The notes under the pieces: generated by a model
Seen by the model: the letters and a program-made list of their open reading frames with translations, nothing else
Told to the model about the DNA's origin: nothing
Databases searched by the model: none
Made by a program: the position numbers and the translations under genes
Assembly: GCA_036273515.1 (NCBI GenBank)
Contig: DASUHM010000041.1
Location: 1-36,657 of the forward strand
DNA: 36,657 nucleotides
Origin: Gaiellales bacterium
GTDB lineage: Bacteria > Actinomycetota > Thermoleophilia > Gaiellales > JAICJC01
Direction: 5' to 3'
Shown here: piece by piece, positions 16,189 to 23,483 of the stretch
Layout of the letters: every line of letters begins with the position of its first letter
How positions within the stretch are numbered: position 1 is the stretch's first letter

Positions 16189-16558
16189 CGGCCGCCGGGA
16201 AGTGATTCCCTCGCGGCATAGGGCGACACCAACGCCGCATTTGTTGCCCACGACCCGACGCGTTATCGTCCACGGCGGGCCAGCTCGGGCGCACAATCCA
16301 CCCTCCACCCGACCTGGCATCTGGGCATCACGAAGGTCGCCGCATGCCCGGCCTCCCCCACGCAGACACGCGCGAGGTATGCGGCGGCCTTGCCCCGATC
16401 CTGCGGCGAAACGAAGGCCGCCGGTTCCAGGGGCTCCCTTGCGAACCAGCGGCCTTCAGGTCTAGACCACCCCGGCTCGTCGCCCGGAGAGGTACGCTCA
16501 AGCGTACGTCCGGGTGCGCCGAGATCTCAATGGGGATTAACCCCCAACCGGCCCGGAG
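16189..16558. other. Gene-free region of 370 bp
   Basis: No frame here has convincing codon use. It holds a perfect inverted repeat, GTACGCT (16492-16498) and AGCGTAC (16501-16507). A weak hairpin, TGGGG/CCCCA (16531-16546), could end the minus-strand gene that stops at 16559. I see no RNA gene that I recognise. Confidence 0.5.
16492..16507. repeat. Perfect inverted repeat GTACGCT-CA-AGCGTAC
   Basis: The two 7-bp arms are separated by two bases in a non-coding region, about 50 bp past the end of a minus-strand gene. A protein-binding site is possible; no gene start lies close by. Confidence 0.5.
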
Positions 16559-16930
16559 TCAGTTGGTGCGATCCTCGCCCGTGAGGTGCTCGATTTCCTC
16601 GCGCGCCCGGTCCATGAAGGACGCCTTCTCGGGGATGATCTGAGCGCTCTCGGGCGGGTCGTGCACCGGCAGGTGGCGGCACGCCTCGCAGCTGATCGTC
16701 AGCGTCACGCGGCCCGCGTCGTCGATCTCGCCGACCTTCGCCGCCTCGACGTAGTGCGGCCGGTCGGCGTAGTTGTGGAAGGAGAACCCGGTGTGATGGG
16801 TGATGGCGAGGCCGTCGAAGATGTCCTCGTTCTCGTCGCCGACGACGAGGAAGACGACCCCGACCTGGTCGCCGTCGCTCCCGTGTACCGCCCACCCGTG
16901 CTGGATCATCTTCCAGGAGACCGCCGTCAT
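16559..16930 (-). CDS. PRC-barrel-like (DUF2171-type) small protein
   Basis: The 123-residue protein starts with MIQHGWAVHGSDGDQVG and continues with VVGDENEDIFDG and YVEAAKVGEID, followed by GRVTLTIS. This arrangement resembles PRC-barrel or DUF2171 proteins, small beta-folds found alone or in ribosome-maturation and photosynthetic proteins. The second part contains CEAC and an acidic helical tail. The function is unknown. The start is supported by a box TAGGAT seven bases upstream, whose TA overlaps the stop codon of the cupin gene. It follows the cupin by ten bases on the same strand, so read-through from the cupin promoter is also possible. Confidence 0.75.
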   Translation of the reverse strand: MTAVSWKMIQHGWAVHGSDGDQVGVVFLVVGDENEDIFDGLAITHHTGFSFHNYADRPHYVEAAKVGEIDDAGRVTLTISCEACRHLPVHDPPESAQIIPEKASFMDRAREEIEHLTGEDRTN

Positions 16931-16937
16931 GAGCCGG

Positions 16938-16943
16938 ATCCTA
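16938..16943 (-). promoter_or_regulatory. -10 box TAGGAT of the PRC-like gene
   Basis: On the minus strand TAGGAT is seven bases from the ATG at 16930. Its first three bases are also the TAG stop of the upstream cupin gene. Confidence 0.5.
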
Positions 16944-17360
16944 CTCCAGGTCGCGCCGCTTGATGACGTCCTGGTCGCCGGCCGAGAACCGGCGCCGGCG
17001 GTCCACGTCGGCGGGGTCGACCATCTCGCCGTCACGCTCGACGTAGCCGTCGCGGCCGCCGATCGCGAGCAGCACGAGATCGTCGCCGCCGGCGTTCCAG
17101 AACCGCCGCGGCGTGGTCGTCTCGACGTGCACGGCGCCGCCCGGCCCGAGCTCGAAGGACTCGCCCTCCACCTCGAACCCGGCCGTCCCGGCGTGGACGA
17201 AGTAGAGCTCGTCCTGGCGGCGGTGGAAGTGGTTGAACCACTCCGTGCCGGGCGGAAGGACGATCGCATTCACGCCGAACGCCGTCACGCCCAGCTCCTG
17301 GCGCAGCTTGCGGAAGACGCCGGGCCCGAGCTCGTCGATCGTCGTCACCCGGTGTGCCAT
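16941..17360 (-). CDS. Cupin domain protein
   Basis: The 139-residue protein has one conserved cupin core. Motif 1 is FNHFHRRQDELYFVHAG, with the two histidines and the glutamate that bind a metal, and motif 2 is represented by the beta strands around GGAVHVETTTPRRFWNAGG. Single-domain cupins include isomerases, dioxygenases and storage or regulatory proteins, so no reaction can be given. The start at 17360 follows a -10 box TAGAGT by six bases. It heads a short tandem with the PRC-like gene and is divergent from the secreted beta-propeller gene. Confidence 0.88.
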   Translation of the reverse strand: MAHRVTTIDELGPGVFRKLRQELGVTAFGVNAIVLPPGTEWFNHFHRRQDELYFVHAGTAGFEVEGESFELGPGGAVHVETTTPRRFWNAGGDDLVLLAIGGRDGYVERDGEMVDPADVDRRRRFSAGDQDVIKRRDLE

Positions 17361-17366
17361 TCGGGC

Positions 17367-17372
17367 ACTCTA
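17367..17372 (-). promoter_or_regulatory. -10 box TAGAGT of the cupin gene
   Basis: TAGAGT on the minus strand is six bases from the ATG at 17360. The divergent box TATGAT (17404-17409) lies only 31 bp away. Confidence 0.55.
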
Positions 17373-17403
17373 GAGCGGGCGAGTGGCCGCGGCCGGAGCG
17401 GGG

Positions 17404-17409
17404 TATGAT
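17404..17409 (+). promoter_or_regulatory. -10 box TATGAT of the secreted propeller gene
   Basis: TATGAT is seven bases before the ATG at 17417, which favours that start over the ATG at 17405 inside the box. Confidence 0.55.
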
Positions 17410-17416
17410 CTCGCCG

Positions 17417-18532
17417 ATGCGGAGGCTGCCAAGGAGGGGGCGCGTCGGCGCGGCGGCGGTGCTGGCGCTCACGGCGCTGGCCGGGACGCCCGCGGCCGCG
17501 ACGGCCCACCACCCGCCGTCCTGGCACGTCGTCCACCACGGAGGCAGCGCCGACCTGCGCGCGATCAGCCCGGTCTCGCGGCGCGTCGTCTGGGCGAGCG
17601 GCAGCGGCGGCACGGTGCTCCGGACCACCGACGGCGGCCGCTCGTGGAAGAACGTCGGCCCGAAGGGGACGAGCGCGCTCGAGTTCCGCGGCATGAAGGC
17701 CTTCGACGCCCGGCATGCCGTGCTCATGTCGATCGGCGACCACCCCGGCGACTTCCGCACGTACCTGACGTCCGACGGCGGCCGCCACTGGCGGGTGACG
17801 AATCAGAACACCAGCCCGCAGGCCTTCTACGACTGCATGTCGTTCTTCGACCGCCGCCACGGGCTCATCCTGAGCGACCCGGTCAACGGGCGCTTCCGCA
17901 TCCTGATCACCGCGAACGGCGGCCGCAGCTGGCATGTGAACCCGGCCCGCAACATGCCGAGGGCGCACTCGCCCGACGAGTTCGGGTTCGCCGCCTCGAA
18001 CGAGTGCATCACGACCTCGGGCAGGCACGACGCCTGGTTCGGCAGCGGCGGCACCGCCGGCGGGCGCGTCTTCGGCTCGACGGACGGCGGCCACCACTGG
18101 AAGGTGTCGCAGACGCCCATCGCGAGCGGCGACAGCTCCGGCATCTTCGCGGTCGCGTTCCGAAACGGCCTGCAGGGCCTCGCCATCGGCGGCGACTTCG
18201 CCAACCCGGCCACCGCGCCGCGGTCGCTCGCCCTGACGGCGGACGGCGGCCGCACCTGGACGCTCGTCGCCGACAGCGCCGCCCCGAACGCGTACCGCTC
18301 CGGCGCGACCTTCGTCCCGCACACCGCGGGCACCGCGCTCGCCGTCGGCCTGACCGGCAGCGACATCTCGACCGACGGCGGCTTCTCGTGGACGCGCTTC
18401 GACCGCGGCAGCTTCGACGCCGTGGTCTGCACGCCGCACGGCTCATGCTGGGCGTCGGGCGCGAACGAGCGCATCGGCGTCCTGCGGCGCGAGAACGCAA
18501 TTGACATCCTCGGCGGACGCCAATTGCGTTAA
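17417..18532 (+). CDS. Secreted BNR/Ycf48-like beta-propeller protein
   Basis: The 371-residue protein begins with a basic, then hydrophobic signal peptide (residues 1 to about 30, ending AAATA). Repeated BNR turns follow (TTDGGRSWKN, TSDGGRHWRV, TADGGRTWTL and STDGGFSWTR), giving a propeller like that of the photosystem II assembly factor Ycf48 and plant-type oxidoreductase-like proteins. Function outside the cell is unknown. An ATG at 17405 with a weak GGAG upstream would add four residues, but it overlaps the likely -10 box. The last 13 codons lie in a perfect inverted repeat that also covers the stop, so the C-terminus may stem from a repeat insertion. A longer relative lies at 10762-12324. 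Confidence 0.82.
   Translation: MRRLPRRGRVGAAAVLALTALAGTPAAATAHHPPSWHVVHHGGSADLRAISPVSRRVVWASGSGGTVLRTTDGGRSWKNVGPKGTSALEFRGMKAFDARHAVLMSIGDHPGDFRTYLTSDGGRHWRVTNQNTSPQAFYDCMSFFDRRHGLILSDPVNGRFRILITANGGRSWHVNPARNMPRAHSPDEFGFAASNECITTSGRHDAWFGSGGTAGGRVFGSTDGGHHWKVSQTPIASGDSSGIFAVAFRNGLQGLAIGGDFANPATAPRSLALTADGGRTWTLVADSAAPNAYRSGATFVPHTAGTALAVGLTGSDISTDGGFSWTRFDRGSFDAVVCTPHGSCWASGANERIGVLRRENAIDILGGRQLR
18494..18530. terminator. Inverted repeat over the 3' end of the propeller gene
   Basis: AACGCAATTG (18494-18503) and CAATTGCGTT (18521-18530) are perfect inverted arms around 17 bases. The right arm supplies the T of the TAA stop (18530-18532). It could be a terminator or the end of a small repeat element. 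Confidence 0.6.
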
Positions 18533-18589
18533 GGGCTGAGCCCCGGCGGGTGGACGGTCGCCCGCCCACCCGCCGTGCTCGGCCAGCCG

Positions 18590-19430
18590 TGCGCGAGGCG
18601 GGGCAGGGGTTGCTCCGCGGCGTGCGCCGGAAGTTCTCGAACCGGACCTCCGGCTGGAAGCCGGCGCCCGGGAAGATCATCCGGAACAGGTGGCCGGACT
18701 CGGTCTTGACGTTCCCGCCGAAGTCCCGCTTGTGCGGCAACAGGTCGCCGCCCTGCACCCGGCGGGAGTTGTGGCCGCGGGTGGTCGGGCTCGAGATCAT
18801 GAGCGGCGACTCGTGCAGCTTGGCGATCCATCCTCCGGTTCGAGCGTGCCCGGCCAGTCGCGCTGGGACGACGTTCCGTCCCATCCGGCGGGGCCGGGTC
18901 GGTGCAGTCGCCGCCCTCGCCGTCGATGGCATCGCAAGTACTCGAAGTGACCGATCTCGTCCGCGAACGCCAGGTTGTTGGCGTGCGCCGCCCACGTGTT
19001 CCCGCACGGGACGGCGGTGTCGTACATCGGGTGGAACGCATACGGCTGCACGTGGCATTTGGCCGAGTCCGGCTGGAACATGATCTGGCCGAAGCCGTTG
19101 CGCGTGCTGGCCGTCATCGACCCGTGCTGGCCCGTGTTCTGGTCGGCCGGGAAGCTGTCGATCGTGAGCGCGGCGCACCACTGCCGCGCGGTGCAGCCGA
19201 AGCCGTCGAACTGGGGCACGTGACCCGGCGAGTACCACTGCACCTCCATGAACGCGTTGCCGGGGTGCTTGCCGATGTAGTTCGGCGAGCTCGGGTTCGG
19301 GCTGACCTTGTTGTTCGCGTCGGAGTCCGGCGTGCAAGCACATGATCTCGGCGGCCTCGCAGGCCTGCCCGTACTCCTCCTCGTGTCCGCTCGAGCCGAT
19401 CGCCGCCTGGCTCGATCCGAGCACGCCGAC
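18590..19430 (-). pseudogene. Decayed secreted protein gene with frameshifts and an internal deletion
   Basis: Pieces of one protein appear in three minus-strand frames. The main piece (about 18940-19340) reads YIGKHPGNAFMEVQWY, then CTARQWCAALTIDS, then FGQIMFQPDSAKCHVQPYAF, and ends near GHFEYLRC. Directly after, another frame continues CDAIDGEGGDCTDPAP, and a third continues IAKLHESPLMISSPTT down to an end like that of the family (NPCP). From memory this is an actinobacterial family of secreted proteins of unknown function with a GKHPGxAFMEMQFY core. In that family a long stretch separates the 'DQNTG' and 'GSMTAS' segments, but here they are fused, so an internal deletion is likely. No start or signal peptide is clear. 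Assembly errors could explain single frameshifts but hardly the deletion. Confidence 0.65.
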
Positions 19431-19476
19431 AAATCGCCGCCAGGAGCACGGCGACGACTTCGCGACGTCGCCTGGA

Positions 19477-19929
19477 TTACTGCGGGAGCGGCACGGCCAT
19501 CACCGCCAGCTCGCGCCCCCACTCCGACGTGGTCGTGCGCACCCGCCGGCCGCCCATCCGCGCGTAGAACCCGAGCGCGTTCGGCTCGGCCTCCCACTCC
19601 AGCGCCGTCGCGCCCAGGCCGGCGGCGCGCTCCGCGGCGTGGCGGAAGAGCTGCGACCCCGCGCCGCGGCGCATCCAGGCCGGCTCGACCCACAGGTGCT
19701 CGAGCACGCAGACGGCCTCATCCGGAGGCAGAACCTCGGCCCAGCCGACGGCGACCCCGTCCACCTCGGCGACGAAGGCGCGGGCGCCCACGAGCCGTTC
19801 CGGCGACAGGTCGAGCGCCGCCGCCCACGCGCGCACGCGCTCGCGGTCGTAGCCCCAGAAGCCCTTGGCCGCGGCCGTGATCTCGCGCAGCCGCTCGCCC
19901 TCGTCGGGGTGCGCGGGCCGGATGACCAT
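19477..19929 (-). CDS. GNAT family N-acetyltransferase
   Basis: The 150-residue protein has the GNAT order: an N-terminal strand MVIRPAHPDEGERL, the central strand LEHLWVEPAWM, then the acetyl-CoA pyrophosphate loop RRGAGS and a C-terminal segment ALEWEAEPNALGFYARMGG. By family it moves the acetyl group of acetyl-CoA to an amine; the acceptor is unknown. The start at 19929 lies six bases after a -10 box TAGGGT, so the message is predicted to be leaderless. It stands alone between the pseudogene and the divergent CBS-domain gene. Confidence 0.9.
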   Translation of the reverse strand: MVIRPAHPDEGERLREITAAAKGFWGYDRERVRAWAAALDLSPERLVGARAFVAEVDGVAVGWAEVLPPDEAVCVLEHLWVEPAWMRRGAGSQLFRHAAERAAGLGATALEWEAEPNALGFYARMGGRRVRTTTSEWGRELAVMAVPLPQ

Positions 19930-19935
19930 TGGCGC

Positions 19936-19941
19936 ACCCTA
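19936..19941 (-). promoter_or_regulatory. -10 box TAGGGT of the GNAT gene
   Basis: On the minus strand TAGGGT stands six bases before the ATG at 19929, matching the spacing at other genes here. Confidence 0.55.
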
Positions 19942-19972
19942 ACCAGGCGGCACTGACGGCGGCGCATGGGAC

Positions 19973-19978
19973 TAGATT
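19973..19978 (+). promoter_or_regulatory. -10 box TAGATT of the CBS/MgtE-N gene
   Basis: TAGATT is nine bases before the ATG at 19988, giving a leader of only two or three bases. Confidence 0.45.
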
Positions 19979-19987
19979 CTCCCCGCG

Positions 19988-21253
19988 ATGGCCACCGCGA
20001 CGCCGCCCATGGTGCTGCACCTCTCGCTGATCGTCGGCGGCACGCTGCGCGACCGAAACGGGGGACGGCTCGGGAGCGTCGACGACCTGATCGTGCATCT
20101 CGGCGAGGACTACCCGCCCGTCACGGGAGTGCTGGCGCGAGTCGCGGGCCGGCAGGTCTTCGTCCCGGCGTCCGAGCTCGCCGAGATCGCGCACGCGCGC
20201 GTCGAGATGGTGTCCGACCGGATCGACCTCCAGCCGTTCGAGCGCCGGGAAGGCGAGGTGCTGCTGCGCAAGGACGTGCTCGACCGCCAGCTGATCAACA
20301 TCGACGGCGCCCGGCTCGTGCGCGCGAACGAGATCGAGATCGCCCGGATCGAGGGCTGGTACCGGGTCGTCGGGGTCGACACCGGCCTGCGCGGCATCGT
20401 CCGCCGGGTGGTGCCGCGGCGGGTCGGCACCAACATGCCGCCCGGCGCGTTCCTCGACTGGGCGAGCGTCGAGGCGTTCACGGGCCACGTCCCCACGGTG
20501 CGCCTGCGCATCCCCCATCCCAAGCTGGCCCGGCTCCACCCGGCCCAGCTGGCCGACCTGGTCGAGGCGGCGTCCCACAACGAGGGCCGCGAGATCATGA
20601 CCGCCGTCGGCGACGACAGCGAGCTCGAGGCGGACGTCTACGAGGAGCTCGACGCCCAGCACCGGCGCGAGTTCGTCGAGGAGCGGCCCGACGAGGAGGT
20701 GGCCCAGCTGCTGGAGCGAATGGAGCCGGACGACGCCGTCGACCTGCTCGGCGACCTCCCCGACGAGCGGCGCGAGGAGGTCGTCCGCCTGCTCCCGCCC
20801 GTGCAGCGCCGGCGCGTGCGCGCCCTGGCCGGCTACGACCCGGCCACCGCCGGCGGCCTCATGAGCCCCGAGTTCGTGTGCCTGTACGCGCAGGCGTCGA
20901 AGGCGGAGGCGATCGAGCGGATCGAGCGCAGCCGCGCCCCTGCGGACACGCTGGCCTGGGTCTACGTGATGAACCTCGACCGCCGTCTCAAGGGCGCGAT
21001 CGCGCTCGCCGACCTGCTGCGCGCGCCGTCCGACGGCACGATGGGCGACGTCGCCACTTTCCTGCCGCCGCGCGTCTCGGCCGAGGCCGGGCTCGAGGAG
21101 GTCGCGCGGCTCATGACGGACTATGACCTGACCGTCGTCCCGGTGGTCGACGAGCGCGACCAGATCATGGGCGTCGTCAGCGTCGACGACGTGCTCGAGA
21201 TGGTGCTGCCGCGTGGCTGGCGGCGCCGGTTCGACGTGCTGGGAGCTGATTGA
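19988..21253 (+). CDS. PRC-barrel / MgtE-N / CBS domain protein, no transmembrane part
   Basis: The 421-residue protein has PRC-barrel-like segments in about residues 10-165 (RLGSVDDLIVHL and its repeat VVGVDTGLRGIV). An MgtE N-terminal superhelical domain follows at about 175-280 (LARLHPAQLADLVEA...LERMEPDDAVDLLGDLP), then a CBS pair to the end (MSPEFVCLYAQ, VVPVVDERDQIMGVVSVDDVL). MgtE-N and CBS domains are the Mg2+-sensing cytoplasmic gate of the MgtE channel, but the channel helices are absent here. The stop overlaps a TTG of the next gene, an Nramp relative, so it may sense Mg2+ and regulate that carrier. This is inference from gene order and domains. Confidence 0.9.
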   Translation: MATATPPMVLHLSLIVGGTLRDRNGGRLGSVDDLIVHLGEDYPPVTGVLARVAGRQVFVPASELAEIAHARVEMVSDRIDLQPFERREGEVLLRKDVLDRQLINIDGARLVRANEIEIARIEGWYRVVGVDTGLRGIVRRVVPRRVGTNMPPGAFLDWASVEAFTGHVPTVRLRIPHPKLARLHPAQLADLVEAASHNEGREIMTAVGDDSELEADVYEELDAQHRREFVEERPDEEVAQLLERMEPDDAVDLLGDLPDERREEVVRLLPPVQRRRVRALAGYDPATAGGLMSPEFVCLYAQASKAEAIERIERSRAPADTLAWVYVMNLDRRLKGAIALADLLRAPSDGTMGDVATFLPPRVSAEAGLEEVARLMTDYDLTVVPVVDERDQIMGVVSVDDVLEMVLPRGWRRRFDVLGAD

Positions 21254-21261
21254 GAGGATGG

Positions 21262-22587
21262 ATGGCGGGCCGTGTATCTGCGCTGCGCGCGTTTCGCCAC
21301 CGCCTCCTCCGCGGCAGGTCGGACGGCGCACCCCGCGGCCCGCTCAGCCGCGGCACCGCCCGCCTGCTCGCCGTCATCGGCTTCCTCGGGCCGGGCCTGA
21401 TCGCCGCCAACGCCGGCAACGACGCCGGCGGCATCGCCACCTACTCGGCCGTCGGCGCGCGGTACGGCTTCGACCTCCTGTGGATGATGGTGGTCATCAC
21501 GGCCTCGCTGATCGTGGTGCAGGAGATGGCCGCGCGGATGGGTGCCGTCACCGGCAAGGGGTTGGCCGAGCTGATCCGCGAGCAGTACGGCGTGCGCTGG
21601 TCGCTGTTTGCGACCACCTCCGTGCTGATCGCAAACGTCGGCATCTGCATCTCGGAGTTCGTCGGTATCGGCGCGGCCCTCGGCCTGGCCGGCATCCCCG
21701 CGCAGGTGTCCGTGCCGATCGCCGCGGTCGGCGTCTGGCTGCTCCTGATCCGCGGCTCGTACAAGGTGGCCGAGCGCATCTTCGTGCTGATGACGATCAC
21801 GTTCTTCGCCTACCCGATCGCCGCGATCCTGGCCCGGCCGGACTGGGGCTCGGTCGGCCACTCGATCGTCGCCCCCGACATCCACGACTCGCGCGCGTAC
21901 CTGTTCCTCTTCATCGCGACCGCGGGCACGACCATCACGCCGTTCATGCAGCTCTACGTCCAGTCGGCCGTGGTCGAGCGCGGCGTCGGCGTCGACGAGC
22001 TGAACATGGAGCGGGCCGAGGTGACCTCGGGGTCGATCTTCGCGAACCTCGTCGCGATGTTCATCATCATCGCCACCGGCGCGACCCTCTACCTGCACGG
22101 CGAGCACGACATCTCGACGGCGTCGCAGGCGGCCAAGGCGCTCGAGCCGTTCGCCGGCCAGTACGCAGAGGTGCTCTTCGCCGTCGGCCTGCTGGGCGCC
22201 AGCCTGCTCGCCGCCGCGATCCTGCCGGTCACCGCCGCGTACGTGATCGCGGAGACGTTCGGCTTCGAGAAGGGGATCAGCCGCCGCATCCACGAGGCTC
22301 CGGTCTTCGTCGCGGTGATCACCGCCCTGATCCTGATCGGCACCATCGTCGCGATCATCCCCGGCATCCCCGTCATCGCCCTGCTGGTCGGCGTGCAGGT
22401 CGTGAACGGCGCGCTGCTGCCCGTGCTCCTGATCTTCATCTGGCGGCTCGCGAGCGACCGCGAGCTGATGGGCGACTACCGCAACGGCCGGTTCTTCAAC
22501 GTCATCGCCGGGCTGACGGTGGTGGCGACGTCGGCGCTCTCGATCACCCTTCTCGCCGTGACCATCGGCGCGCCCTTCTTGTCGTGA
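21262..22587 (+). CDS. Nramp-family divalent cation transporter with non-canonical metal motifs
   Basis: The 441-residue carrier has about eleven membrane helices. The helix-1 motif, DPGN in canonical Nramp carriers, reads DAGG (residues 54-57). The helix-6 motif, normally MPH, reads TPF (residues 226-228, in AGTTITPFMQ). The metal-binding aspartate is kept, but the methionine that favours transition metals is gone, as described for Nramp-related Mg2+ transporters. Such a change points to Mg2+ rather than Mn2+ or Fe2+. The ATG at 21262 has AGAGG four bases upstream; a TTG at 21250 overlapping the previous stop is an alternative. Its 3' end carries a 26-bp tandem duplication. Coupling to the MgtE-N/CBS gene supports a Mg2+ role. 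Confidence 0.9.
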   Translation: MAGRVSALRAFRHRLLRGRSDGAPRGPLSRGTARLLAVIGFLGPGLIAANAGNDAGGIATYSAVGARYGFDLLWMMVVITASLIVVQEMAARMGAVTGKGLAELIREQYGVRWSLFATTSVLIANVGICISEFVGIGAALGLAGIPAQVSVPIAAVGVWLLLIRGSYKVAERIFVLMTITFFAYPIAAILARPDWGSVGHSIVAPDIHDSRAYLFLFIATAGTTITPFMQLYVQSAVVERGVGVDELNMERAEVTSGSIFANLVAMFIIIATGATLYLHGEHDISTASQAAKALEPFAGQYAEVLFAVGLLGASLLAAAILPVTAAYVIAETFGFEKGISRRIHEAPVFVAVITALILIGTIVAIIPGIPVIALLVGVQVVNGALLPVLLIFIWRLASDRELMGDYRNGRFFNVIAGLTVVATSALSITLLAVTIGAPFLS

Positions 22588-22609
22588 CCATCGGAGCGCC
22601 GTTCCTGTA
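22558..22609 (+). repeat. 26-bp tandem duplication at the Nramp gene end
   Basis: The stretch at 22558-22583 is repeated with few changes at 22584-22609. Read in its own frame, the second copy again codes VTIGAPFL followed by TAG at 22608, so it probably keeps the ancestral stop. The duplication shifts the frame and creates the present stop at 22585-22587. Confidence 0.7.
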
Positions 22610-22613
22610 GGTT
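22608..22613 (+). promoter_or_regulatory. -10 box TAGGTT of the hydrolase gene
   Basis: TAGGTT is seven bases before the GTG at 22621 and overlaps the relic stop codon of the duplicated Nramp end. Confidence 0.5.
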
Positions 22614-22620
22614 CCCGCGC

Positions 22621-23463
22621 GTGCGCGAGGAGCCGTTCTCGGTTCCGGTCGGCGGCGGGGAGCTCGCCGGCCACCGCGGCGGCGACGGGCCGCCGGCCCT
22701 GATCCTGCACGGCGGCCCGGCCTGGCCGGACTACACCGAGGGCCTCGCCGCCGAGCTCGGCGGGCTGCTCGAGACGCACCGCTACACCCAGCGCGGCACG
22801 CGGCCGTCGACGATGGAAGGCCCGTTCACGATCGAGGCGCACATGGACGACGCGGTCGCGGTGCTCGACCACTTCGCGATCGAGCGGGCCTGGGTCGTCG
22901 GCCACTCGTGGGGCGGGCACCTGGCGCTGCACCTCGTGGTGGCGCACCCCGACCGGCTGCTCGGCGTGATCTGCGTGAACGCGCTGGGCGCGTTCGACCG
23001 CGTGTTCGCGGAGTTCGGGGCCAACCTGCGCCGCTCCATGCGCCCCGAGGATGTCGCCCGGATCGAGGAGATCGAGGACAGCCGCCGCCGCGGCGAGGTC
23101 ACCGAGGCCGCCCTCGTCGAGCGCTCGCAGCTCGTGTGGCCGCGCTACTTCGCCGACCCGGACGCCGCGCCGCCGCACCCGGCCGACCGGATCGGCGTCG
23201 AGTGCTCGACCGGGACGAACGCGTCGATCTCCGACCACTTCAACCGCTTCACCCTTGCCACCGGCCTGCCGTCGGCGAAGCTGCCGGCGCTCTTCCTGCA
23301 CGGCGAGCGCGACCCGCTGCCGGTGTCGTCGTCGCTCGAGGCGGCCGCCCTCGTGCCGGGCGCCTGGGTGGAGACGATCCCGGACTGCGGCCACTTCCCC
23401 TGGCTCGAGCGCCCGGGCGAGATCCGCCGCGCGGCCGAGCGCTTCCTGCCTACCCCTGAATAA
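22621..23463 (+). CDS. Alpha/beta hydrolase, proline-iminopeptidase-like
   Basis: The 280-residue enzyme has the oxyanion motif HGGP (residues 30-33) and the nucleophile elbow GHSWGG with S96. The acid is probably the aspartate in GERDPLP and the base the histidine in DCGHFPW. The layout matches prolyl aminopeptidase-like and related hydrolases, but the substrate is unknown. The GTG start lies seven bases after a -10 box. The TAA stop is followed at once by an ACGGGGTCAGACCCC repeat shared with the convergent cytochrome gene. A second, related hydrolase is found at 32238-33155; the two share only the fold and motifs. Confidence 0.9.
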   Translation: MREEPFSVPVGGGELAGHRGGDGPPALILHGGPAWPDYTEGLAAELGGLLETHRYTQRGTRPSTMEGPFTIEAHMDDAVAVLDHFAIERAWVVGHSWGGHLALHLVVAHPDRLLGVICVNALGAFDRVFAEFGANLRRSMRPEDVARIEEIEDSRRRGEVTEAALVERSQLVWPRYFADPDAAPPHPADRIGVECSTGTNASISDHFNRFTLATGLPSAKLPALFLHGERDPLPVSSSLEAAALVPGAWVETIPDCGHFPWLERPGEIRRAAERFLPTPE

Positions 23464-23483
23464 ACGGGGTCAGACCCCCGTTA
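23461..23483. terminator. GGGGTCAGACCCC hairpin joining two convergent stop codons
   Basis: The arms TAAACGGGGTC and GACCCCCGTTA meet around a central A, with small bulges. The left TAA is the hydrolase stop, and the right TTA is the reverse complement of the cytochrome stop at 23481-23483. It is probably a bidirectional terminator formed by the dispersed repeat. Confidence 0.65.

Noticed and set aside
16344-16643. Plus-strand frames in the gene-free region
   Set aside because: Codon use is poor and they run into the opposite strand of the PRC-like gene.
21121-23394. 757-residue minus-strand frame rich in Arg, Asp and His
   Set aside because: It is an antisense shadow of the Nramp and hydrolase genes, typical of GC-rich DNA.
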